DNA from: Plantago major | Lineage: Eukaryota > Streptophyta > Magnoliopsida > Lamiales > Plantaginaceae | NCBI GenBank assembly: GCA_026545765.1 | Contig: CM048839.1 | Span: 47,662,677-47,726,676, forward strand | Direction of reading: 5' to 3' | DNA length: 64,000 nt | Part shown: piece by piece, positions 34,311 to 45,800 of the stretch | How positions within the stretch are numbered: position 1 is the first letter of the stretch | Layout of the letters: every line of letters begins with the position of its first letter | The notes under the pieces: model-generated | The model's database searches: none | What the model saw: the letters and a program-made list of their open reading frames with translations, nothing else | Told to the model about the DNA's origin: nothing | Program-made: the position numbers and the translations under genes

Positions 34311-35654
34311 GTGAGTTTGAACGAAAGAGCCGACGCCTTGGCAAAATACGCATCACTCAAGACTTTGGACACAAGGAGAGTAATTTTACTCACCATCACC
34401 GACTCATCCGTCATGAGTTCGATTCGTGATCATGATACTCGACATGGGAGGAACCGGATGACCGACATTCTTAACTACCTCAGGACGGATCTCTACCGGC
34501 CGATCCGAAGGAATCAAGGAGTGTGCGATCGAAAAGCGGTTATTTTATCTTTGGCGATGATCTATACAAAGATCTTTTTCCGGACCCACGAGATGCTTGA
34601 ACCCTCAAGAAGCCTGCACCGCTTGAAGAGATACACTCGGAAGTTGGGAGTCATTCCGGGTGGACCCTCTCGAAAATCATCGACAAGGCTATTATTGGCC
34701 CACCATCGGTAAAGACTCCGGACCACGCCGGAGATGTCGGATTGCCAATACTACGCAAACATCCCACATCGCCCGATGAACCCTATGATTCCGTCAATCA
34801 TAGCGTGTCCGTTCGATCAGTGGGGTATCGACATTGTCGGACCATTTCCTAGGGGTACCCAGCAGAAGAAGTTTCTCATTGTGGCTGTGGAGTACTTTAC
34901 CAAATGGGTAGAAGCCGAGGCTGTCGCGACCATTACAGAGAGTCGAGTGCGAACCTTTATCTGGAAGAATATCATCTGTCGCTTTGGCTCGCCAGATTCT
35001 CGTCTCGGACAATGGTGCCCGATTCTCGGGACATAGGCTGAAGGAATGGCTGGCATCCTTCAAAATCGAGCAACGATTTACATCTGTTGGATACCCGCAA
35101 GCCAATGGACAGGCTGAGTCCACAAACAAAACAATAGTCAAAATCCTCGAAAAGCGATTGAGAACCTCGCAAGAAAGCTGGGCGGACGACCTGGAAGGCG
35201 TGCTATGGGCGCATCGCACCACTGCACGGACTGCGACCCAAGAAACTCCCTTCTCTTTGGTGTACGGTTCAGAGGCAGTCATACCATCCGAGGTTGCTGT
35301 TGAAACTTTGAGAATCCAAGAGTTTGAAGACAAGGCGAACCGAGAAGCTCGGATATTCGAGCTGGACATGTTTGAATGAAAAGGTCGATGCCTTTGGCGA
35401 ACATCCTTAGGTATCAGGCAACCGCCGCCCGAGCCTACAACAGGAACGTTCATGCGGCAAACTTGCAAGTCGGGGACCTAGTGCTCCGACGGGCCGACAT
35501 CTTGAGCAATGTTGGAAAACTCAAGCCCAAGTGGGAAGGACCCTACAAGATTGTTGGGGCCAAAGTAAATGGCAGTTATGTGTTAGAAGATGAGAACGGA
35601 CGTCTCCTCAGGCGTCCGTGGAATGCTAGAAACCTCCAGAAGTTCTATGCTTGA
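34311..35654 (+). pseudogene. Gypsy integrase
   Basis: The HHCC region near 34600-34750 is in broken frames. The core includes QWGIDIVGPFPRGTQQKK (first Asp), ILVSDNGARFSGHRLKEW (second Asp) and GYPQANGQAESTNKTI (Glu), in two frames that overlap near 34985-35036. A third frame (35376-35654) encodes the C-terminal part with NLQVGDLVLRRAD and PKWEGPYKIV and ends at the usual place. No chromodomain is present. Confidence 0.92.
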
Positions 35655-36843
35655 AGAAAATTGCGCGGAGCTCCGTCATGTTGATTGATCATTTCAATAT
35701 CAACCATCTGTTACACGGAACTCCGTCAGTTCTGTTTCCTTTTTGATCCTTTTGTCATTGGCCATAGCGCCCCCAAGTTGTAATTGAATTTCCGACAAAT
35801 CAATACAACCTCTATCTTTCGATTTCTAATGTTCGATTAGCTACAAAGAAAGCAAGAGATTTCGTTCGCACCTAGACGAATTACACTTAATATAGTCTGT
35901 ACAATTTGCAATCACGGATCGATATCCGAACACTACGGGAAAAAGGCAGAAAATGCTTCTGGGGATACGTCATCTCCCAACAAAGATCCTTCCCCGTAAG
36001 AAAAAGCTTCCTCCGGGTCAAAGCGGAAGGGCCCGGTTTTCGCGGAAACCAGGAACTCAATCTACCTGCACACAAGAAAATGATTAAGCATGCCGGAATC
36101 CGTCGGGATACCACCCAAACATGGAAGGCAAGTCTGGTATCCGGGGAAAACAAAGTGCAGATAGAAAGAGATTTCTGCCTCACCGGCTTTAGACATTCAA
36201 ACTCTCTTGAAATTCGGAAACCATTTCCAATGTAAGAGAGATTTGAACCACTAAAGTAGGGTTGGAAGAAAGTAGAGGAAACGAGCAGATATAATTCAAA
36301 CTGAGATCTATGCTTTACGGTGGTGATCTTCACGATTTTCCTCTAGACCCTCCACTCTCAAACTCGGGATAAATGCCGATTTGAGAGTGGGCGAAATCGA
36401 AGGAAAACTATTCAAGAAACCGTCTTTTGCTTTTGAGTAGATTGGGAAAGTGGAAGTTGGATTTGCAATCGAGGCCAAGAGAGTTCCGCAAGATTTATAG
36501 AAGTGGCGAACGATAATGCGTCAAGCGTCGACGAACTTCGACGTCGACAATGGGCTTAAACTATCCATATGGGTTGAACAGTGTTGGGCCAGACGGATTT
36601 ACCCAGTCAAGCCCAAATGGGCCCATCAACTACGTCCGAGTTTTTTAGCCATTCTTTACAAAAAAGTATGCATCAGTTTTAGCCAACGAGGTCTGCAAGA
36701 AGGAAAAGACGGAGGTTCCACTCGAGGGAAAATAGTTCGAATTATATAAAAAATTATTCGAACATCTACGTACAAATATTACAGTCCGACAAAAGCCAAA
36801 GAAAAAGTTACATGCTACCACGGGGCATACCCCGCCTTGAACA
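35655..36843 (+). other. Gypsy 3' non-coding region, first part
   Basis: It follows the integrase stop. No domain was recognised on either strand. Confidence 0.5.
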
Positions 36844-37125
36844 TCACCATTGCCCAGAAGTTGAACCTTGGGATTCTGAGCCACCGCCCTGGGCCTGGCG
36901 AGCTTGCTGCTGCATCCGAATTCTCCTGCGAATCAGCTTCAGCGTCCGCTCACGCTCCTCTTCAGCCAGTCTCCTGGCTATTCCTGGACATTGAGGGGGC
37001 TCACCTTCATAATCCAGGACGATCGGATCACGCCAAGTTCCCCTGCCCGGATAGATGGGCGGATGCATGTTTCCGCACGCACAGTTCACCCAGTGACCGT
37101 ACTCATCATCGCTCGATTCCGACAT
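36844..37125 (-). CDS. Small antisense ORF in the gypsy 3' region, 93 residues
   Basis: The ATG at 37125 (MSESSDDEYGHWVNCACGNM) opens a 93-residue frame. It has an acidic start, a possible CXC metal-binding patch, a basic middle (EEERERTLKLIRRRIRMQQQ) and a Gly/Ser-rich tail. A canonical TATA box lies 62 bp upstream on the same strand. The family is not recognised. Antisense accessory ORFs are known in the 3' region of Grande-like Tat elements, so a real transposon gene is plausible. It is intact in this copy. Confidence 0.45.
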   Translation of the reverse strand: MSESSDDEYGHWVNCACGNMHPPIYPGRGTWRDPIVLDYEGEPPQCPGIARRLAEEERERTLKLIRRRIRMQQQARQAQGGGSESQGSTSGQW

Positions 37126-37186
37126 TATCAAGACTGGAGAGAATGAGGGAAAGTACAACAGTGAAAAAGGGAGAATTACCACACCC

Positions 37187-37196
37187 TTATTTATAG
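37187..37196 (-). promoter_or_regulatory. TATA box for the small antisense ORF
   Basis: The minus-strand 'ctataaataa' lies about 62 bp upstream of the ATG at 37125. Confidence 0.5.
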
Positions 37197-37553
37197 TGGC
37201 AATAAGTCTTTCAGATTTTGACATCTGTCAATAATCCGACGACTAAGAAGATGAAAAGACGTAGTCATAATGACTATTCCACTGTTTCACCTTCCTCCTT
37301 CTAGAAGAATCTCGCATCCCAAGGGACGAACCGTCCGGGTATCGAAAAGATGATAGTCTGATTTCTACATCAGTTACCATCTCCAGCGATCCGTGCGCTT
37401 AAGAGATGGGTAATTTACAATAACTCAGCTTGTGAACGACAGGTAAAGAAAGGAATGAAGAAGAGGGCAAGTAAACGCTCAGAAGCATAAGAAGTTCGTA
37501 TCATCGGATAAAATACGGAATGTTGTCATGAATTTGAAAGATAATCCGAGTTA

Positions 37554-40396
37554 TCAAAAGATGCAAATACAATGAGAAAAAGCCGAAGAATCTGAAATTT
37601 CTAACGGCATACCGGACTTCTCTTCGAGCCCGATCGCTTGGACCAGCCTCCTCGACGGGCGATTGGTGGCTTCCGCAGCAAGAGCTTGAGCGTGGGCGAA
37701 CAAGTCAAAATCAGCGGGAAGATCGAGAACGCGGACAGGAAGGGCAAACCACTTTTGCAGGAAGGCTCGATAATCATCGAAGGGTACAAGGCCCACTTTC
37801 AGAAGAGCTTCCGGGACGAGCCTCGGAAGGAAAGGCCCGCCGTTCTGGATCTCAATCTCACCTTCATTGGTGACCAGTTCCACGAACTCACACGCAGCCA
37901 ACTGCTCGTCCGAGACGCTATCGACGGGCACTTCGACACCATTCGCATCCATGAAGGATTAATCCCTCCGCCTTCGGTCAAAATGCGGTGGAAGGTCCCT
38001 TGATGCGGTTTGTCCGATCGCGGACACAAACCCATCCAGCCGGGCGGTATCCGACTTGTCCGCCGTTAGAAACTTGAAAGAAGCAGAATTCAAGAAGTCA
38101 CGGCCAGCGTAAAGACGGACATATCGGAGGCCTCCGACCAGGAAATTCTTAAAATCCAGGAAAGCCTGCATCGCCTTGTCGACGAACCTCTCCTGGTGGT
38201 CGAGTTCCGCCTTGACCTTCTCCCAGCTGGTCTTCAACTTATGGACCCTCACCTCTTCCTCCTTCAACCTCATCTCCAGTTGCTTCACTTTTTCCGCCTC
38301 GTCCGCGGATGTGGCCACAACCTTGTGAAGGTCCTCTTCGATGGTGGCCCGTTCACTAGCCTTCCACTGCATGGCCTTGATGAAGCACCCAAGCTGGGGA
38401 AACATCCGAGTAGATGCAAGTTATATTTGTGTCACATCAAGAACAAAGCAAGTAAATTAAGGACAAATTATTTACCCGTTGATACAGAGCATCCAACCCT
38501 CTGACACGCTCCATTTCTGGGAGTCCGCAAGCACGCTCGTACTCCTTGTCCAGAGCGGATTGGTCCACAGGAAGGTCAGCGGACAACTGCTGCCTCTTCG
38601 CTGCAGCAGGAGCTTCCGAGCTTGCCGCCCTCTTTCGTCCCGAGACAATGGCGTCCCGCATAAAGACGTCTCGGGGTGGAGCTCGAGTGTTGGCAGTGGC
38701 ACTCCGCGTAGCAAGAGCCTTACCCTTATCAGGCACCGCCAAGGCCTGGGAGTCTTCACCGGCCTTGCTCCGTCTTTCCTCTTCGGCGGCAAACACAGCA
38801 GCATTTTTCGGATCTGACATGGGCAGACCCGCGGAAGTATTGATTATCTTGGTCCTCTGACCAGCTGCGACTTCAAGGGCCTGTTGTTCCCTCTGCAACC
38901 TCTTCTTCTCTCCGAGAGTTGACATGATGTAGTCAAACCAAGGTTTGCACAATAAACCAAGGCGTTAGAAGCATTTAGCTAAAGAAAAATTATCTAATTG
39001 CGGACACTTGTGGACAAAATAAGGTATTATGAAAAGAGGAAAATGTCTAAGTCTCCAACAATGAGTCCTTCATGAAGTCCGTCTTCCTCCCACTTCTACC
39101 TCCTTTGGTTAGTCCGCAAAGGTAGGGAAGTGGTGGCAGATCAATCCGTGAAACGGGTAAGTAGGGTCATACTTCTTGTGGATGGCCACCACGGAGCCAC
39201 ATTCTTTGGAAGAGGCGCCGGTCAGGATGCTCTCCTCGAAACTTTGTGGGCAGCCCCCACTGTTCTCGCTGCCTCTCGGACTCTCCTGGTCTCAGGGCCA
39301 TGCGTACGAAAACGTACTTGTCCCACCACTTTGACCCCAATGACGAGATGGAGTCCGAGATAAAGTTGTAGGGCTTCCTATTCATGAAAGTGTAGAATAG
39401 TGGATTCCCCGGACTGAACGAGACATGGAATAGCTGCCTAAAATTCTCGAAGTTTACAGGCTGCCCTTTCTTCTTGCAAAAGACTACAAAGCAAATAAGG
39501 TTACCCAGGGACTTGGGGATAACGACTCGGACTATACCAATATGGTTCAGGATGTTTTTCAGCTCTGTGGCAATGGGAATTTTCCATCCGCAAGAGAAGG
39601 CTACCTCATGCACGCACATATACCCGGCGGGCGGATTGTAAAAGGCGTGACCAGGCTCGGGAATCATGATTTCGACGGAATCAGGGATGTCCCACTTCCG
39701 CCTCCACTCGGGGATGTCCTCCGCCCTAACCACAGACGGAACCGTAGAAGCGGCCGTCCGCGTTTAATTCTCCAAATCGATCCACTATGGTAACAGCGGA
39801 CGCAGGACGAGGAAACTTTACTCGGGCAGCTTTCGCACCACGACCCTCGATTATTTGAAGATTGGACTGAACGGGCGCAGCGGGATGTAATGCAATCCGC
39901 CGACTGGATCGTCTAGAGGGACGAGTGACAGGAGATCCTTCTTCTTCTTCCTCCTCGCCCTCACCTTCCTCTTCCTCACCATCTTCTTCGTCCTCGAGGA
40001 CACCTTCGGGTCTTCCGGACGTGCTTGGACGGACCTGCTTCTACCTGAACACGGTCCTCCACTCCGTCCTCGAACATCTCCACGTCATCAGCCTCATGCT
40101 CTTGCCGCTTTGCCTGTTCGAGTTGAAGCGCATTCGGATCTATAGGCCCTCCCACACCGCCTATAGTCCGAGATTGGACCAACGTTCTCGCCTCATCAAC
40201 ACCGCCTTCGATCACTAACACATGCCGGGGGTTATCTGTTTCGTGGGTTCCGTGCCTAGCGTCGGAATCTCTGGAAGAAAGGACGTCCACAAGAAAGTCT
40301 CATACGGACATGCTCAGATCCACGGACTCATCGCCCAAACCTACTCCATCCTGGTAATCCCTTTTGCATGACGTTTTGACTATCGCTCCGGACATC
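37554..40396 (-). pseudogene. Antisense Transposase_28-type gene of the gypsy element
   Basis: The ATG at 40395 (MSGAIV) follows a splice acceptor 'cgcctag|g'. The first 180 codons are acidic and broken by a stop near 40300 and a frameshift near 39980. At 39733-39170 the frame reads DIPEWRRKWDIPDSVEIMIP, EPGHAFYNPPAGYMCVHE and NFRQLFHVSFSPGNPLFYTF. These match the 'putative gypsy type transposon' domain (Pfam Transposase_28, from memory). Further exons follow: 38952 down to 38476, intron 38475-38403 (donor 'caacgg|gtaaat', acceptor 'ttccccag'), then a coiled-coil exon. An in-frame TAA at 37959-37961 precedes the last 130 codons. The function is unknown. Confidence 0.75.
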
Positions 40397-40889
40397 CTAG
40401 GCGGAAGAAGCGGATCGAAACGATGATTGTTATTGTCCGAGAGTTCATTTATATGTCTTATTAAGTCCAGAGACCCGCGAAAAAGTCTAAACCCTAAGAT
40501 TTTCTACACACAGAAGGACAGGGACCCCAAGACACCGGCACATGCAGCTGTGCCATTGGCACCATGATCTGCCCCTTATGGCACGATGACAAAAGAAGAA
40601 ACTTTATGGCCAAATACCACGACCCACACTGATTTACAAGTAAACATGCATGGTCAAGACAGGTTGTGTCGGACAGGACTTATCAAATGAGAGCACAAGA
40701 CATCAACGAAGAAAATTGGCATATTATGAGCATGCAGCAGAAACACATCAATTATTGTCAAAACCAAAGGTATCGCAAAAATCAATTCTCAAGGCGGTAT
40801 GATTACGGGCGAAGGGAAGCTACACTAGACATGCAATAGGTGTATAGCGAATACAGGCAATTTAAATGAGGCCAAAGAAGGATACTTAC
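40397..40889 (-). other. Leader intron of the antisense gene
   Basis: The minus-strand donor 'agcaa|gtaagtat' at 40889 and the acceptor 'ccgcctag' at 40397 bracket about 493 bp between a TATA-driven leader and the ATG. Both sites are close to plant consensus. Confidence 0.5.
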
Positions 40890-41083
40890 TTGCTAAATAT
40901 CCAAACGGAGAACTTCCACGGATAATCGAGCTGGGGTAATGCACCGAGGTTACAGATCTCAGCTTGATGGCCCGAAAGTCTTACAAGTCCCAGTTGCTCG
41001 GATCGACCTTGCGTTGTTTGAATTGCTTAAAGATTGCTCTGAGTTTCGAGATTGCTAAAAGTGTGAAAATGACTGATGGCCTG

Positions 41084-41094
41084 ACTATTTATAA
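41084..41094 (-). promoter_or_regulatory. TATA box for the large antisense gene
   Basis: The minus-strand 'ttataaatagt' lies about 195 bp upstream of the leader donor site. Confidence 0.5.
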
Positions 41095-41644
41095 GGGCAT
41101 TATGGGATAGCCAAGAGTCACGTCGCTTGGATTTGAATCCCAACCGTTGATCCTCTCCAATCCAAGGGTGGTACCGCTTCGCGAATGGATGGCTGCCAGA
41201 ACATCGCATTTAATGCTGGACAGACGCGTCACATCAATCGGACTGGGCGCCCCAACCGTTGATGTCGTCTTGATCCAACGGTCGCGTCTCTTTACTCGGG
41301 ATCTTTCTCCCGTGGGCCGAACGGACAACCTATTGGGCCTCTTGGGCTTTTGAAGAGGACAAATTCAACAATCGGCCCAACTGACAGCTTCCACACAGCT
41401 GCGTCAGATCCTAACCGTACTCGGACACATATATCTCGGATACAAATACCTTTTCCTCTACGGTCGATTATCGATAACTCGGATTGTAGACGAAAAGGGG
41501 GAAAGAGATATATTGAATCCTTGAGGACACGGACGACAGTCACGACAAAAGGATTTTTCCTTTCTCTTAATTAACGATTGAGACCGTTCCTGACACGACT
41601 AATCCCTCATAGTTACCAACTATCTTCTACTAAGATACTTGGAA

Positions 41645-41653
41645 ACTGGGGGG
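41645..41653 (+). promoter_or_regulatory. Polypurine tract of the gypsy element
   Basis: 'actgggggg' followed by 'acata' directly precedes the 3' LTR. Confidence 0.8.
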
Positions 41654-41658
41654 ACATA

Positions 41659-42484
41659 TGTTGATACGGAAATATGTCCAATCCGTTAAGGGCTCCATAG
41701 AGCGTGTCCTAAAGCATCACGGCTTAACTAGCGATTCAAGATCGGTCCGACCTCACGGTCCGCCCAGTGAATCGACCAAGACGCAAGTCACTACTTCCCA
41801 CGGCTAGTCCGAGCTAGCTAAGGAAAGGACTTGTAAACTGACGGTCGATCGAGAGATGCCTAACGGACCGCATAAGAGAACCTCTGACGCCACCATTACT
41901 CTAAGACCGGACGTGTATAATGAACCATCGAGATACTTAGTGGGACTCTTGGCTCGGACATCCAGAGTCACCCAAGGCGAGATCAACCAAGCGACAGTGT
42001 CTCAGAGGACTAACACGGACCCAACAGGCGGAACAGTACTCTCAGAGGGAAAAGGTCCAAACTACCCTCCCAGGCCCACTTATCGGTATTGGATCACTGT
42101 CCACTAATGGGCCATGGGCCAAAGGTAGCATTGGTGTCCAAATCTGGATCGTACACTTGGCATCATCTCATGAGCTACCTCATGAGTATGTGATAACTAT
42201 AAATACAGCACTAGGTCCAAGACCTTAAGGTAAGTGAGAGACAATACAATAACTATAACCTCCCTCATAATTATTACATTGAGAGCTTCCAACTCTCTCT
42301 TGAGTAAAGTCTCTTACCGGATTGACACAGTAATCCGCATCCATTCTAACCCCCCCACTTAGTCGTTTCAGGTGACTTGGTTCGGACGAGCAATCCATCG
42401 GACCTTCAAGTTGGAGGCGGGGTCTAGACCGTGTTGCTTGTAGTAGTTTAGTTAGTTAGTGTTTGAGGTTTTTATCCCTCAACA
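41659..42484 (+). repeat. 3' LTR of the gypsy element
   Basis: It is 826 bp, with a TATA box at 42197-42205. It ends CTCAACA, followed by the AATTA duplication. Confidence 0.95.
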
Positions 42485-42841
42485 AATTACATAGTGATTT
42501 CCTTCCTGTTTTGCAATCAAGACTACTTTCCTTGAATCATTGTCAACCATTTTGCATAGGTTTGACTTAATCTTTACTGAGTACCCTTGGTCTGCCAATT
42601 GACTCATGCTTAGGAGATTATATTTCAATCCCTCTACACGTAGTACTTCAGTGATTGTAAGAGCTCCAAACTTCAGATCGACAAAACCTATGGTTGGATT
42701 TTCATCTCCTCCAGCAAATCTAATAATTGGTCCCTTATCACACTCTCTGTAGTTAATCAGATTTGCTTTGTCTCCTGTCATGTGCTTCCCACATCCACTA
42801 TCAAAATGCCACTTTGGGTTCTTCCTCAGAGTGTTCTGCAC
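42485..42841 (-). pseudogene. SIRE-B protease
   Basis: The frame contains WHFDSGCGKHMTGDKANL (D-S-G active site) and LRVEGLKYNLLSMSQLADQG, as in other Sirevirus proteases. It is in the same frame as gag but separated by a TAA at 42860-42862. It runs into the gypsy insertion at 42484, beyond which integrase should follow but does not. Confidence 0.9.
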
Positions 42842-42859
42842 AAAACAGGAAACATGGAG

Positions 42860-45800
42860 TTAGGCTCTCATTCCAACAATGGAACCTTCTGGACTAATGA
42901 ATCTCCCTGTAGGAATCCATTTCTGAATGAACTTTCTTGGGGCATTCTTTTGTCTTACTGGAACATAAGGAGGAATTTTAGGTAAATGACCTGTGTCGCT
43001 ATCATTTAAAACTATTTTCCTTCTTGGAGTGTTCCTTGGTGGTCCTTTTGGTGCTTTCAGATACCTGTCAGGTTGCTGAGTCGACTTTTCAGCGAACTCG
43101 ACTTTCCTTCTCAGATTCCTTCTAGCCCTGGCATTCAGAGTGGTCGTAGCCTGTTCTTTCTTCCACTTCTGACGATTGCTATGCTCAATCCTGGCATTCA
43201 TCCATAGTTCTTGCTCTTATTTATATTGCTGAGCAAGTATCTTTCCGATGGCTTTGTAGCCAATGCCATTTCGAGCACCTTTTGCTTTCTGAGATCTTCT
43301 CTCAGCAGCTTCACTAGTCTCTGGATCATTATTTCTTCCGAAAAATGGTACATTGGGAAAATCGCCAGCTCCTGCAATTTTTCCTTTCCTAGAGACATAG
43401 CACTGTGATGATTGCACTTTTTAGTGCATAGTTTCTTTTCAGAAACCTTTTCCACAGTTTTCTTGGGGACTTGTTTTTCCCTCAAAGGTTTGGTCGCAAC
43501 AGCTTTACCTTTGTCGCAACCTTAGCTTTCTGACCAATGCTATAGGTTGTTTGGGAACCACTTTGTTGACCACTAACAAACTTCAACCTTTCATCACTCT
43601 TTTTCAGAGGAGTAAAATTGCTTGTTTGTGTGTCAAGCCCAAGTACTCTCTTTTCTGAAGGATCTCTTAGGTAAGAGTGTACTTCAGTGAGAGTGTCACT
43701 CGCTTTGGCATAGGATTGGAAAGATAATTCTTTCTTCTTTAGTTCCTCATTCTCAGAAAGAAGGTTTTCACACTTCTTCTGGAGCAACTCCATAGCCTCA
43801 GAATGCAACTTTCTGGTCTCGTCTATCTGAGCCTTTAGGAATGCATTTTCTGCATCCTTAGTGTCAGAAAGTCGTTGTAAATGTGAACACTCGCTTTCCA
43901 AAGACTCTTTTTCTGTTTCAAGAATTTTGGTTCTAGATCGAGCAACCAAGAATTCTCTTTCATAAAGATCTAACTCCTTTCTGAGATGTTCTAGATCCTT
44001 GATTCCTTCCTCATCACTCTCATAATTAATGAACCGTGAAATGTTGGTTACCTCATCATCAGCCATAAGACATGGCTCAAGGTTAGAGTAATCTGGGTGG
44101 ATTTCCTCAGCAACTCCACACATTTCATTTTTCCTTTAACCAAAGTCAAATACTTCGTGAGTGTAGGCACACAATTCTAGTGACGGTAGCTTTGACTCAT
44201 CAGAATCGTCGTCGTCAGAATCTGAATCAAGATCAAGTGCATCCAGTTGGATTTCGATCTTCTTTCTTTCTTCAGAAAGCATAGTTGTTGGTCCAGATAA
44301 CGGAAAAGTAAAAGACTAGAGGGGGGGGGGGGTGAATAGTCTTTTAAAACTTTTGTCGATAAACACAGTTTCTCAGATATATGTGAAGATATCTGATACT
44401 TAAATTCAGAGAGCGGAAGACTTTAAGATAGATAAGTGCAGAAACAATAAGTGTGTGTGTGATTTGCTGAAATGTAAATACAGAAAGGTAAAGTACACAT
44501 CAAGTATAGTGGTATCTGGAGGTGGCGTAACCCTCCAACTAATCCACTTCGGTCTTCCAAAGACCTAGAATTCACTAAAATAGACAATTGAGTTCACCTT
44601 ACAATAAACCTATTCTAAGATTCCTAAACAAATGGTTCCCAACCAAATGTTCCCCCTGAGTTATTCCTCGGCTTCCACAGCCAAGTACTTCCTGTACTCA
44701 GAAACCTTTTTGAGCTGTTCCTTAGCTTCCCAAGCTAAGTACTTCCTGTGCTAAAAAACCTTGGAGTTATTCCTTAGTTTCCCAAACTAAGTACTTCCTG
44801 TACTCCACGCCAGTTATGGTGTTGGTTTTTGGTTTGTTTGTCAGATGAGCTTACTTAATAACTTATTCAGTTAGTCAGATAGCTCTGTGAATCAAGTATA
44901 CTTAATACACTTTGCAATGTATGGTATCTTGTTCTTTTACTGACCCAAGTCTATGATAATTGTTCAAGAGAATGAATCTCAGATACTTGATCTTTTGATT
45001 CAACTCTTTCACAAATAGCAGTGCTTGTTTAGGATTAGGACACTTAGAACTTTAGTGCTATTTAGAATCAAGAGCTTTGGTCGCAACAGAAAGCTTGAAG
45101 GTAAGTAGTTTGCTTGAGAGAGTAATCAATGTAAATTCAGTGATCTAAGGGGTTCAGTGTGTGTTCTCAAGCAGTCTAAGTGTTGATATTTATAGATGAA
45201 TTTGAGTGCCGTTTGAATAGTATCCGTTAGGCTTAAATTAAATTCAAACTAATGATATCTGTGTATAGTACTGTAGCAGGTTTGTCTTCTTCTTCAGAAG
45301 CTACCGTTTTTTGTTCAGACACATCTGTCCGCGCATTTAATGCTTTGTACTATAATTTTGTCCTGTAGTGCCAACGGAACTATGCATTGTATCAGAGACC
45401 TTTATTATCAGATTTCTCTGAAGCTTTGCACATCCTTTTCCACAATTTCAGATACCACTTTATTGAAACAACTTTGTTGCAATATATATTTCTTTTTCAG
45501 AAACGTGGTTTAAGTCCAAGGTATCTGAGTGCAGATATCTGTGGGCACTTTTCTTGTTTTTAGAGAGACCTTTTATTTCTCAGATATCTCTTGTGACATA
45601 GTTTATTTAAAACCATTTCAGTAATCTTGTACAGTCTTCAAATCTTCAAAACGTTGAACTTGTTCTACTGGATGTCTTCTTCTTGGTCTTCTCTTCATAA
45701 AATAAAAATTACATTTTGAGACCTAACATCCTATACAAGATTAGTTAGTCTATCATACTTAGTGGGTTTCCTCTTTTACAATGTTCAAGTGAACCAAGAG

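Larger units (their letters stand above)
28824..42484 (+). mobile_element. Ty3/gypsy LTR retrotransposon, Tat-like, with antisense genes
   Basis: The LTRs at 28824-29665 and 41659-42484 start TGTTGATACGG and end CTCAACA. The target duplication AATTA is perfect (28819-28823, 42485-42489). The order gag, protease, RT, RNase H, integrase is the gypsy order. No chromodomain follows the integrase. There is a 6-kb 3' region with antisense ORFs, as in Grande and other Tat-lineage elements. GC content is higher than in its host element. Pol is broken by many frameshifts. It is inserted in SIRE-B. Confidence 0.95.
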
